The notes beneath the pieces were generated by a model that searched no databases, was not told the origin of the DNA, and worked only from the letters and a program-made list of their open reading frames with translations. Made by a program: the position numbers and the translations under genes. From NCBI GenBank assembly GCA_934621485.1, contig CAKTUS010000015.1, positions 1 to 40,548 on the forward strand: a stretch of DNA of 40,548 nt, read 5' to 3'. The stretch is from an uncultured Clostridia bacterium. GTDB lineage: Bacteria > Bacillota > Clostridia > Christensenellales > Aristaeellaceae. Below, piece after piece: positions 7,533 to 15,750 of the stretch. Every line of letters begins with the position of its first letter. Within the stretch, counting starts at the first letter, position 1.

Positions 7533-8459
7533 GTGATTACCATTGAAAACGTAAGCAAGCGCTATGGCAGCGTGCGCGCCCTGGACGAGGTAAGCCTGTG
7601 TGTGGAAAAAGGCAGCGTGCTGGGACTGCTGGGTCAGAACGGCGCGGGCAAAACCACGCTTTTGAACATTCTGACCGGCTATCTGGCCCCCACGGCGGGA
7701 CGGGTGCTCATCGACGGCAGGGACGTGCTGCTGGAACCGGCCCAGGCCAAGCGCCATTTGGGCTATTTGCCGGAGCAGCCGCCGCTGTACGATGAAATGA
7801 CCGTGCGGGAATACCTGTGTTTTGCCTCCGAGCTGCGGGGGGTGGAAAAGCGGGCCATCGCCGCCCATGTGGACGAGGTGATGGAACTGACCGGCCTTAC
7901 CGCTATGCGAAACCGCCTCATCAGCCACCTGAGCAAGGGCTATCGGCAACGCACGGGCATGGCCCAGGCCCTTTGCGGCGACCCGGATGTTCTGGTGCTG
8001 GACGAACCCACCGTGGGCCTGGATCCAAAGCAGATTACGGAGATTCGCAGCCTGATCCGCACCCTTGGATCCGGGAGAACCATTGTGTTTTCCTCCCATA
8101 TTTTAAGCGAGGTGCAGCAGCTGTGCACCCAGGTGGCCATATTGGAGGCCGGGCGTATCCGGCTGGACGCGCCCATGGGGCAGGTTCATTCCGGCGATGA
8201 AATTACGCTGCTGGTTACGGTGGCTGCCGGGGAAAGCAGCGTGATTCACCGGCTGAAGGCGCTGGACGGAGTGCGGCGTATACGGGTGCAGCCCACGGCT
8301 CAGATGGACCGAACCACGGTGCTGATTACCTTCTATCGTCAGGCGGAGCCGGAGCGCCGGCTGTTTGGCCTGATGAGCGGGCTTGGAATTCCCATTTTGC
8401 ACCTGTCCCGCAGCGAGGACAGCCTGGAACAGGTGTTTTTGAACACCATTTCACAGTAG
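7533..8459 (+). CDS. ABC transporter ATP-binding protein, GldA/CcmA-like
   Basis: The 308-residue ATPase energises export or another membrane task together with the permease encoded next. Walker A GQNGAGKTT is at 34-42, the Q-loop glutamine is Q82, the signature LSKGYRQR is at 133-140 (serine present, degenerate second half), Walker B VLVLDEPT is at 153-160, and the switch histidine is H189. A C-terminal extension of about 90 residues follows, as in drug/gliding-type ABC-2 ATPases. I chose GTG at 7533 because AAAGGA lies eight bases upstream and the product then starts MITIENVSKRYG as relatives do; the in-frame ATG at 7524 directly abuts the AAGG. It is the first gene of a four-gene operon through 12222. 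Confidence 0.9.
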   Translation: MITIENVSKRYGSVRALDEVSLCVEKGSVLGLLGQNGAGKTTLLNILTGYLAPTAGRVLIDGRDVLLEPAQAKRHLGYLPEQPPLYDEMTVREYLCFASELRGVEKRAIAAHVDEVMELTGLTAMRNRLISHLSKGYRQRTGMAQALCGDPDVLVLDEPTVGLDPKQITEIRSLIRTLGSGRTIVFSSHILSEVQQLCTQVAILEAGRIRLDAPMGQVHSGDEITLLVTVAAGESSVIHRLKALDGVRRIRVQPTAQMDRTTVLITFYRQAEPERRLFGLMSGLGIPILHLSRSEDSLEQVFLNTISQ

Positions 8460-8475
8460 AAAGGAGGCCGGTTTC

Positions 8476-9195
8476 ATGCGCACCATCTGGAAACGGGATT
8501 TTCTGGCTTACTTTCATACGCCGGTAGGATATGTGTTCATGGGCGTGTTTCTCACCCTGTCCGGTCTGGTGTTTTATCTGTACAACCTGAAAAACCTGAG
8601 CGGCGACCTGCTTTCCTTTTTAAGCCAGCTAACGCTGCTGACCATGCTGCTCTGCCCGCTTTTGACCATGCGCCTGCTGTGCGAGGACCGACAAAAACGC
8701 ACGGATCAGCTGGTGCTTACCAGTCCCGTGTCCCTTGCGGGCATGGTAACGGGCAAGTTTTTGGCGGCGGCCTGCGTAATGCTGCTGACCATTTTGCTCA
8801 CCAATGTGTATACCCTGATCATCGCTCTGTGCGGGCGGGTATACGCGGGCGAGTGGTTTGTGGGTTACCTGGGCTTTTCTTTGCAAAGCCTGGGCTTTCT
8901 GGCCCTGGATTTGTTTGTGAGCTGCTTTGCCAAAAACCAGATGAGCGGCGCGCTGGCGGCCTTTGCGGCCAATTTTGTGCTGTGGATGACCGACCTGCTG
9001 GCAGGCAGCCTGTCTGTAGCCTGGCTCCGGGAAGCGCTGAATTTCATCAGCCTGTACGACCGCTATGAACCCTTTCGCCTTGGACAGTTCAGCTTTTCCG
9101 GCACGCTGTTTTTCCTGACCTTTATCGCGTCCTGTCTGGTGGCGTCGGTGCGCGTGCTGGACGCCCGGCGCTTTTCGGAAGGAGGAGCGGCATGA
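8476..9195 (+). CDS. ABC-2 type permease, GldF-like
   Basis: A 239-residue integral membrane protein with six predicted helices, beginning MRTIWKRDFLAYFHTPVGYVFMGVF, a typical opening for this permease group in which a short amphipathic segment precedes the first helix. It should pair with the ATPase upstream. GAAAGGAGG sits nine bases before the ATG, and the gene begins 16 bases after the ATPase stop. Its stop overlaps the start of the next gene (ATGA), implying translational coupling. The substrate is unknown. Confidence 0.88.
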   Translation: MRTIWKRDFLAYFHTPVGYVFMGVFLTLSGLVFYLYNLKNLSGDLLSFLSQLTLLTMLLCPLLTMRLLCEDRQKRTDQLVLTSPVSLAGMVTGKFLAAACVMLLTILLTNVYTLIIALCGRVYAGEWFVGYLGFSLQSLGFLALDLFVSCFAKNQMSGALAAFAANFVLWMTDLLAGSLSVAWLREALNFISLYDRYEPFRLGQFSFSGTLFFLTFIASCLVASVRVLDARRFSEGGAA

Positions 9196-10661
9196 AGAAG
9201 CGGTTTGCCGGGCTGTTTGCCCGCTTTCGCCAGCCCCGGTGGCGGCACGGCCGGCTGGGCGCCCTGTGGATGGCAGTGTTTTTGCTGACCTGCGTGCTGG
9301 TGAATGTGGGCGTAAAAATCCTGGAAGATACCTATGGCTGGAAGCGGGATTTAAGCTTCAACAGCTATGCCTCCACCGGCGAAACCACCCGCCAGGTGCT
9401 CAGTCAGCTGGATAAGGATGTGGAGCTTTATCTGCTGTACCAAAGCGGGCAGGAGGACGCTCAGCTGAAGGAAATCCTGGACCGTTACGATTTGCAAAGC
9501 GGCCATGTGAGCCTGTTGATGACGGATATTGTGAAAAACCCCGGCGTTCTGACTCGGTTTGAGGGCGACCTGGAAACAGGACTGACGGCGGACATGGTGA
9601 TTGTGAATTGCCCGGACACCGGCCGCTATGAAACCCTCAGCTACAGCGACTTCCTCACCCAGGGCTACGACCTGGCTACCGGAGAATTCACCCTGGAGGG
9701 CCTGGCCTATGAAAAGGAGCTTACCGAAGCCATTGTGCGGGTTACCCAGGAGCACATGCCCACCGTGGGCCTGCTCCAGGGCCATGGCGAGCTGGCTCCG
9801 GAGGATATGACCCCCCTGACCCAACTGCTGACCGGCAATCTTTACGCCTGCAAAACGGTGAATCTGCTTGGCGGCGATACGCTGGACGAGGTGGATCTGC
9901 TGCTTATCGCGGCTCCGCAAAAGGACCTGAGCGATAGCGAGATTGAGCAGATAAAAGCCTTCGCCCAGGAGGGAGGCAGCCTGTTTGTGCTGCGGGACTA
10001 TACCGATCCCATCGACGAAATGCCCAACTACCTGTCTCTGCTGCGCAGCTACGGCGTGGTGCCCCTGCCCGGCGTGGTGGTGGCTGGGGCTGAGGACACC
10101 GGCAGCTATTATGAAGAGCAGATTCAGCTGATTCCCTATATGGAGCAGCTGGATATCACCCTGCCGCTTACCTCCACCGGCGCGGACCTGCTGCTGATGC
10201 CCGCTGCCTGCGCCTTTGAAACCCCCGGCGAGGCAACGGAAAGCCTGTCCGTGGGCACGGTGCTGAAAACCGGCCCCCATGCCTATGTGAGAAACCTGTC
10301 GGACGGCAACGCCAGCATTGATAAGCAGCCGGGCGACGTGGAGGGAGAACTGACCGTGGCGCTGTACGCGCACCGCATGCACGCCAACGGCAACGTAAGC
10401 CGCCTGTTCGCCGCAGGCAACAGCGCTCTGTTCACCTATGAGTACATTTATCAGCGTACCTATGTGCAGCAGTTTGTGCTGACATTGATGAGCGAAATGA
10501 CGTCCGACAGTCAGGCGGCGCTGGATATTGGCGCTTCCGCCGCTGTACGTCCGGCTTTGACAGTGGGCAGCGAGAGCTTCGGCCTGGCGCTGACTGTGAC
10601 GGTGCCGCTGCTGGTGCTTGTTCTTGGGCTGTGCGTGCTGCTGCCCAGGCGCAATCGCTAG
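9192..10661 (+). CDS. GldG-like ABC-associated membrane protein
   Basis: The 489-residue protein has one helix near residues 24-44, a large extracytoplasmic region, and a second helix near 463-486. The external part carries the pattern of the ABC-associated GldG/IFT52-like domain (VDLLLIAAPQKDLSDSEIEQIKAFAQEGGSLFVLRD), a Rossmann-like fold lacking obvious catalytic residues. In Bacteroidota GldG works with GldA/F in gliding and secretion; homologous clusters in Clostridia have no settled function. It overlaps the permease stop by four bases and is followed 28 bases later by the DUF4340-like gene. Confidence 0.85.
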   Translation: MKKRFAGLFARFRQPRWRHGRLGALWMAVFLLTCVLVNVGVKILEDTYGWKRDLSFNSYASTGETTRQVLSQLDKDVELYLLYQSGQEDAQLKEILDRYDLQSGHVSLLMTDIVKNPGVLTRFEGDLETGLTADMVIVNCPDTGRYETLSYSDFLTQGYDLATGEFTLEGLAYEKELTEAIVRVTQEHMPTVGLLQGHGELAPEDMTPLTQLLTGNLYACKTVNLLGGDTLDEVDLLLIAAPQKDLSDSEIEQIKAFAQEGGSLFVLRDYTDPIDEMPNYLSLLRSYGVVPLPGVVVAGAEDTGSYYEEQIQLIPYMEQLDITLPLTSTGADLLLMPAACAFETPGEATESLSVGTVLKTGPHAYVRNLSDGNASIDKQPGDVEGELTVALYAHRMHANGNVSRLFAAGNSALFTYEYIYQRTYVQQFVLTLMSEMTSDSQAALDIGASAAVRPALTVGSESFGLALTVTVPLLVLVLGLCVLLPRRNR

Positions 10662-10689
10662 CGGATGAAAGCAAAGGAGAAAAAACGTT

Positions 10690-12222
10690 GTGCAGCATCC
10701 TCAAAAGGTGAATCCTCAAAAGAAAAGCTCTCTATGGGCCTGGCTGGCCGCTCTGGGCGCGCTGGCGCTGGCAGTGGCGCTGCTGCTGCTCATGCCGCTG
10801 ATTCAGCGGCGCTTTCCTGCAAAGCCGCAGGCTGTGGTGTCGGACTATCCTGTGCGTACCCTGGAACTCACGGAAACCAGCCGGGTGGAAAGCATCACGG
10901 TGCACCCCCAGGGCGCGGACAGCTATACCCTGGTCATGGAGAACGGCGCGCTGTATGCCCAAAGCGCGGAGGGGCTGCTGGAGCTAAACGCCGATTACGC
11001 CCAGGAAATCCTGAAGGCAGTTACGGAAATCACCGTACAGAACGTGGTAAGCGAGAACCCGCAGGAAGTTTCCGCTCATTTGGCGGATATGGGACTGGAG
11101 CCGCCCCGCAGCTACGCCCGGGTGCGCTATACCGATGGTACGGAGGCCACCATTGAGGTAGGCGACATTGTGCCCGGCACGGCCTACTCCTATTACCGCT
11201 GGTCCGGCAGCCAGGGCGTATACATGTGCGACGAAGGGATTCGCGATGCGCTGAACATGTCGCTGAAGCGGCTGCTGCCGGTTCAGCAGTTTGAAATCAG
11301 AGGCAGCCTGGTGCGTCAACTGAGCATTGACGAAATGACCGTTCGCTTTGAAACCGGCGCGTCTGGCGAAAGCCGGGGCTACCTGACGGAGCCGTATGGA
11401 TATCCCATTTCCAGCAAGCAGACCCAAAGCCTGCTGGAGGCGCTGGAAAGCTTTCGCCTGGGCGCGCAGGAGCCGGACATTACCGATGAAAACCGGGGCG
11501 ACTACGGCTTTGACGACCCGCTGTGCCAGGTGGAAATCCGCACAGAAAAGGGATATGCCAGCGTTGTGGACGCATCCGGCCAGATGACCGCCTACGAAGC
11601 GCCCGCTCAAACCATTCGTTTCACCATTGGACGGGCGGAGGGCGACTATTTCTATACCTGCCAGTATGAAGGCGGCTATTATCTCATCAGCCGTTTTTTG
11701 GCTGAAACCCTGGTAACGGCCAGCCCGGCCGGGTTGGCCAGCCGCAATCCGGCCGATATGGGCGACAGCTTTGTCACCCGCATTGCGCTGCATGCCCCGT
11801 CCGGTGAAGTGCAGGTGGAGGCCCGGCGTACCGAACGGGTGCTGGCGAACAATCAGGTAAAAACCGATGAAAACGGCAATCCGGAATATGATACGTTAAT
11901 TACCTTCAACGGCGAAACAGCCTCTCAGGAACGGCTGGACAGTTTGCTAGACGCCCTGCGCCAGCTGACCGTCACCGGCGACGCGCCTGCTAACTGGACT
12001 GCGCCTGCCCAGGAGCAGCCCCGCTGGACCGTGTATCTGGAAACGGAGGACGGGAACAAACGCCTCATTGAGGCATACCGGCTGGACGCGTTTACCGATG
12101 TGCTGTGCGTGGACGGCGTCAGCCTGCACGTAACGGACGACGAGGCTGTCGACCGCATTTTGGGCAGCGTGCTTGCGCCGAAGTATCAGGAGGAGAAGGA
12201 AGACGCGAACCCGGAAAGCTGA
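10690..12222 (+). CDS. DUF4340-like membrane-anchored protein
   Basis: A 510-residue protein with a short basic N-terminus, one hydrophobic segment (about 14-36) and a long extracytoplasmic region with repeated beta-rich units. The pattern (VESITVHPQGADSYTLVMENGALY, then YARVRYTDGTEATIEVGD) fits the DUF4340 family that commonly ends gliding-type ABC operons. The GTG start has AAAGGAG about ten bases upstream. The beta-rich units may form a periplasm-facing scaffold bound to the GldG-like protein; this is inference from operon context. Confidence 0.8.
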   Translation: MQHPQKVNPQKKSSLWAWLAALGALALAVALLLLMPLIQRRFPAKPQAVVSDYPVRTLELTETSRVESITVHPQGADSYTLVMENGALYAQSAEGLLELNADYAQEILKAVTEITVQNVVSENPQEVSAHLADMGLEPPRSYARVRYTDGTEATIEVGDIVPGTAYSYYRWSGSQGVYMCDEGIRDALNMSLKRLLPVQQFEIRGSLVRQLSIDEMTVRFETGASGESRGYLTEPYGYPISSKQTQSLLEALESFRLGAQEPDITDENRGDYGFDDPLCQVEIRTEKGYASVVDASGQMTAYEAPAQTIRFTIGRAEGDYFYTCQYEGGYYLISRFLAETLVTASPAGLASRNPADMGDSFVTRIALHAPSGEVQVEARRTERVLANNQVKTDENGNPEYDTLITFNGETASQERLDSLLDALRQLTVTGDAPANWTAPAQEQPRWTVYLETEDGNKRLIEAYRLDAFTDVLCVDGVSLHVTDDEAVDRILGSVLAPKYQEEKEDANPES

Positions 12223-12268
12223 AGCGAGTTTGGTTGAAGGAATGGCCTTCCTGTTCAAAAGAAGGGGA

Positions 12269-12293
12269 TACGGCAAATGGGAGCCGTCTTTTT
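12269..12293 (+). terminator. Possible terminator of the ABC operon
   Basis: Arms ACGGC (12270-12274) and GCCGT (12283-12287), an eight-base loop, then CTTTTT. The stem is only five base pairs, so the call is moderate. It lies 47 bases after the DUF4340-like stop. Confidence 0.5.
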
Positions 12294-12364
12294 CGGCGGT
12301 CGTAGTTTTTTGAGATGCTTCCAGTAGGATGGGACGGAAGAACCGTTTTGGCTTTCAGCAAGAT

Positions 12365-12394
12365 AAAAAACGGGAACGATCTTACGCCGTTCCC
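12365..12394 (-). terminator. Terminator of the broken surface-protein gene
   Basis: Minus-strand arms GGGAACG and CGTTCCC (plus 12388-12394 and 12372-12378) with a nine-base loop, followed by six T. It lies just downstream of the stop at 12405. The gene therefore still has a promoter and terminator, even though its frame is broken. Confidence 0.85.
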
Positions 12395-12404
12395 AGAGAA
12401 AAAG

Positions 12405-13528
12405 TTATCTTGATTCCTTGCGATGTTTGGTATACGCCAAAAAAGTAGTCGTGAGCGCACTGCACAGCAGCAAAGCAATCCAAAGTCCCAGAGGGTTGCG
12501 ATCTCCTGGTTGAGGTAATCTCTCGGCTGAGGAGTTGACAGCCGTAATGACGGTAATATCAGTCGGTTGAACAAGCGTATAGTTTCCTGCTTTTTCACCG
12601 GTTAGCTGAATATTGGCCGTTACGGCTTTGTTTTCTCCAACTGCGGCATCGCGCATCGTGCCAACGCCTAAGGTAAACCCCACTTTTTCCTTGTCCTGTG
12701 CTAATACGCCGTGCAGCGCGCCGCCTTTTAAGCTACCTCAACAGAGTCTGATGCTTGACGGTCCATCGCAATCACATCCGTGATGGTCAATTCTTGAGGA
12801 AGAATGTTTACAGTATAGCGGCTGTTTGTGGGATCCGTAGCGTCGTCATAATAGAGGACGGCGCCACTGTTATCAGTAGCGGTATAACGCAAACATTTTA
12901 AGCGGTAAACACCATTTTCGGATGTGTTGTAGAAAAAGCGGTGTCATACCATTCCGTGCCGTCATAATCGGTTTTGCATGTGGGAACCAAGCTCCAAGTA
13001 CCATCAGCGTTTTGTTTTTCGATCATCATTTTAAGAGCTTGCCTCAATTGGTTTGGGCCTTCTCGACCATCTGGTCCCGAATAATTCCATATGGATAGAC
13101 GAGGCTGCTGATAGCTCGTTATCGTTTGATAGGGAACATCCTCCGCATTGTTTACAATGGAGAAAATCGTCAGGTTATTGGTTAGTTTGCAATAAACGGT
13201 ATAAATCTCACCGCTTTGCCCGGATGGAAATGAGGCGGGAGACGTAAAGGCGGCGTCTGTAAACCAACACTGGTTCTCTCCGGCAATGTATACAGAGCCT
13301 TTCTGCTTGGCCCGCGTCATAAAGCTGGAAAAGAAAGCTTTGAACTGTCCTGGCTGTGGAAATGCGTTTGCAGCGTCTCCTACAGTATATTCAACGCGGC
13401 CCATTTCCACTTCGGCATTGGTCTTATAAACAACGGTAAAGGTTGAAGAGACGGGTTCTGCTAGCGCTGTTGTGCAGAGAAGAACAGAGAAGAACAGAGA
13501 AGAGCCGGAGCCAATGCTTTCGTTTCAT
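12405..13528 (-). pseudogene. Frame-disrupted sortase-anchored surface protein with YDG-type domain
   Basis: Three reading-frame breaks separate what is clearly one gene. ATG at 13528 (GAGG nine bases upstream) opens a signal peptide, MKRKHWLRLFSVLLC. The frame is then lost in a 10-bp tandem repeat (13475-13503); removing one unit gives TTALA-EP, a good signal-peptidase site. The next block (to 12898) is a soluble domain with NQLRQALKMMIEKQNADGTW. The frame shifts by one base at 12896-12903, the next block ends YTVNILPQELTIT, and it shifts by one again at 12726-12733. The last block restores a YDG/MBG-like repeat (VALKGGALHG... GEKAGNYTLVQPTD) and ends in LPQPGD, a hydrophobic helix and a basic tail. 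LPQPGD departs from LPxTG at the fourth position. Base composition is more AT-rich than the neighbours. It could be a decayed gene, a phase-variable gene in an OFF state, or affected by sequence error. Confidence 0.85.
13475..13503 (-). repeat. 10-bp tandem repeat inside the signal-peptide codons
   Basis: Unit CAGAGAAGAA (plus strand) occurs 2.9 times without mismatch. Each unit changes the reading frame by one base. With the present number the frame leaves the signal peptide for a stop; with one unit fewer the downstream surface-protein frame is restored exactly. Confidence 0.9.
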
Positions 13529-13573
13529 GGACGAATACCTCTTTTCCATTATCATCCAGGTAAAGACTATATT

Positions 13574-13602
13574 ATTATATCATAGTTTTACCAAAATGGC
13601 AA
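13574..13602 (-). promoter_or_regulatory. Sigma-A promoter of the surface-protein gene
   Basis: Minus-strand TTGCCA (13597-13602; five of six consensus), 17 bases, TATAAT (13574-13579). The predicted start is about 40 bases before the ATG at 13528. Confidence 0.8.
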
Positions 13603-13665
13603 AGCCAAATAAAACGCTTACGCAATCTTACGCGAAAAGCCGTACTGGATTGCCGCGGATTTTCA

Positions 13666-13698
13666 TGATATAATAAGCTGTTGTCTTATGCACAGCTT
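13666..13698 (+). promoter_or_regulatory. Extended -10 promoter with inverted repeat upstream of parE
   Basis: TG-A-TATAAT (13666-13674) is a strong extended -10, with no good -35. An inverted repeat, AAGCTGT (13675-13681) and ACAGCTT (13692-13698), begins right after it and ends in a T-run. Because transcription should start near 13681, the RNA would lack most of the left arm, so an operator is likelier than an attenuator. Confidence 0.5.
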
Positions 13699-13722
13699 TT
13701 TTCTTTGGGGAGTGAATGAGAA

Positions 13723-15750
13723 TTGGCAAACCATTACGACGCGCGGAACATTCAGGTATTGGAGGGGCTGGACGCGGTGCGCATGCGTCCGGGTATGTAT
13801 ATTGGCTCCACCGGGTCCCGCGGCTTGCATCATATGCTGTGGGAGGTGGTGGATAACGCCATTGACGAGGCCATGGCGGGCTATGCCTCTCAGGTAGACG
13901 TAACCCTGTACGCCGATGGATCCGCCGGGGTGAAGGACAACGGCCGCGGCATGCCGGTGGATATCCACCCCACCATGGGCGTGCCGGGCGTGGAGGTCAT
14001 TTATACCAAGCTGCACGCGGGCGGTAAGTTCAATAATGAAAACTACGCCTATTCCGGTGGTCTGCACGGCGTGGGCGCCAGCGTGGTCAACGCCCTGTCC
14101 AAGTGGGTCAGCGTGGATGTGTACCGCGATTTCAAGCATTATCAGATTCGCTTTGAAAGCAAATATGACCCGGAGCAGAAAAAAGTGGTGGCGGGCCGGG
14201 TGGCTCAGCCGCTGCAGGCTTTGGGCAATACCCGGGAGCGGGGCAGCGACGTGCGCTTCCTGCCCGACGACGGCGTGTTTGAAAACGTGCATTTTAATGC
14301 GGAGATCGTTTCCCGGCGGCTAAGGGAACTGGCCTATCTGAATAAGGGCCTTACCATTACCTTTTTGGACGAACGGGCTCAGCTGGCCGCCGAGAAGGCC
14401 CGGGAGGACGGCGGCGAGGACGCTTCCCAGCCGACCGGCCGTCAGGTGTTTTGCTTCCAGGGCGGCATTGTGGACTATGTCAAATACCTCAACGCGGATA
14501 AAACGCCGCTGTTTGAGGAGCCGATCTATCTGGAGGGCGCGGAAAAGGACGTGATTTTCCGGTTGGCCATTCAGTACACCGACAGCTATACCGAAAACGT
14601 GTTCAGCTATGTAAACAACATTCCCACCGGCGAGGGCGGCACCCATGAAACCGGCTTCCGCGCAGCCTATACCAAGGTGATGAATGATTTTGCCCGCCGC
14701 CTGGGCGCACTGAAGGACAAGGACGCCAACCTGTCCGGCGATGATTTCCGGGAAGGAATGACCGCCGTGATGATCGCCATGGTGAAAAACCCGCAGTTTG
14801 AGGGCCAAACCAAGGGAAAGCTTGGCAATACGGAGGTGCGGCCTGTGGTGGAAAGCATCCTGACGCAGCAGCTCACCGCCTATTTTGAGGATTTGAAGCA
14901 TCAGGATCTGGCTACCCAGTTGATTGAAAAAGCGGTTCGCGCCGCTCGCGTGCGTGAAGCGGCCCGTAAGGCCCGGGACGTGGCTCGCACCAAAAGCGCT
15001 CTGGAGGCCGCGCCGCTGGTGGGCAAGCTGTCCAGCTGCACCGGCCGCAAGGCGGAGCAGAACGAATTGTTCATTGTGGAGGGCGACAGCGCCGGCGGCA
15101 GCGCCAAGCAGGGCCGCGACCGGCGCTTTCAGGCCATTTTGCCTTTGCGTGGCAAGCCGCTGAACGCGGAAAAAAAGCGCCTGGATCAGGTGCTGAGCAA
15201 CGAGGAGTTCCGCTCCATCATCACCGCTTTGGGCACCAATATTGATGAAAGCTTTAGCCTGAACGGTCTGAAATACCACAAGGTGATCATTCTGTCGGAT
15301 GCCGACCAGGACGGCGCGCATATCCGCGCTATTTTGCTCACCTTCTTCTACCGCTATATGAAGGAATTGATTACGGAGGGACACGTGTACATCGGCATGC
15401 CGCCTTTGTACAAGGTGCAGCGGGGCAACAAGGTGCAGTACGCCTACGATGACAACGAGCTGCGGCAATTGACCAAGGGAGCCAGCAAGGGCTATACCCT
15501 TCAGCGCTATAAGGGCCTGGGCGAGATGAATCCGGAGCAGCTGTGGGAAACCACCATGGACCCCAGCCAGCGCAAGCTGATGCGCGTCAATATCGAGGAT
15601 GCGGCCCAGGCCGAGCGCCTGGTGACCATCCTGATGGGCGACAAAGTGGAGCCCCGCCGGGAATACATCAGCCAGCATGCCAACTTTAACCGGGAGGACA
15701 GCTTTACCGCCTTTTCCGACCAGATGAACGAGGGGAGGGATGACCAGTGA
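13723..15750 (+). CDS. parE: Type IIA topoisomerase subunit B, ParE-like
   Basis: This is the ATPase subunit of a topoisomerase IV-type enzyme that decatenates or relaxes DNA with the A subunit encoded next. Of its 675 residues, the GHKL ATPase has E41, N45 and D72-NGRG, the lid GGLHGVGAS is near 112-120, the QTKGKLGN loop follows, and the TOPRIM domain has EGDSAGGSAK with E453 and metal aspartates D526/D528/D530 (SDADQDGAH). It starts with TTG at 13723, GGGGAG about ten bases upstream. It is one of two B subunits in this window. The one at 38414 carries the typical GyrB signatures (MTDADVDGAH, PLRGKILNVEKVR), while this one departs (SDADQDGAH, PLRGKPLNAEKKR) and is paired with an A subunit. 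Hence ParE is preferred over GyrB, without certainty. Confidence 0.88.
   Translation: MANHYDARNIQVLEGLDAVRMRPGMYIGSTGSRGLHHMLWEVVDNAIDEAMAGYASQVDVTLYADGSAGVKDNGRGMPVDIHPTMGVPGVEVIYTKLHAGGKFNNENYAYSGGLHGVGASVVNALSKWVSVDVYRDFKHYQIRFESKYDPEQKKVVAGRVAQPLQALGNTRERGSDVRFLPDDGVFENVHFNAEIVSRRLRELAYLNKGLTITFLDERAQLAAEKAREDGGEDASQPTGRQVFCFQGGIVDYVKYLNADKTPLFEEPIYLEGAEKDVIFRLAIQYTDSYTENVFSYVNNIPTGEGGTHETGFRAAYTKVMNDFARRLGALKDKDANLSGDDFREGMTAVMIAMVKNPQFEGQTKGKLGNTEVRPVVESILTQQLTAYFEDLKHQDLATQLIEKAVRAARVREAARKARDVARTKSALEAAPLVGKLSSCTGRKAEQNELFIVEGDSAGGSAKQGRDRRFQAILPLRGKPLNAEKKRLDQVLSNEEFRSIITALGTNIDESFSLNGLKYHKVIILSDADQDGAHIRAILLTFFYRYMKELITEGHVYIGMPPLYKVQRGNKVQYAYDDNELRQLTKGASKGYTLQRYKGLGEMNPEQLWETTMDPSQRKLMRVNIEDAAQAERLVTILMGDKVEPRREYISQHANFNREDSFTAFSDQMNEGRDDQ

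Noticed and set aside
12405..13528. Programmed -1 ribosomal frameshifting at the GCTTAAAA sites
   Set aside because: The sites do not form an X-XXY-YYZ slippery heptamer in the incoming frame, and the gene is also broken in its signal peptide. Mutation or error explains the data better, though the repeated octamer is reported as a finding.
13443..13673. 76-codon plus-strand frame
   Set aside because: It is antisense to the signal peptide, repeat and promoter of the surface-protein gene and has no start signal.
13675..13702. Attenuator in the parE leader
   Set aside because: The predicted start near 13681 removes most of the left arm from the RNA, so the terminator stem could not form.
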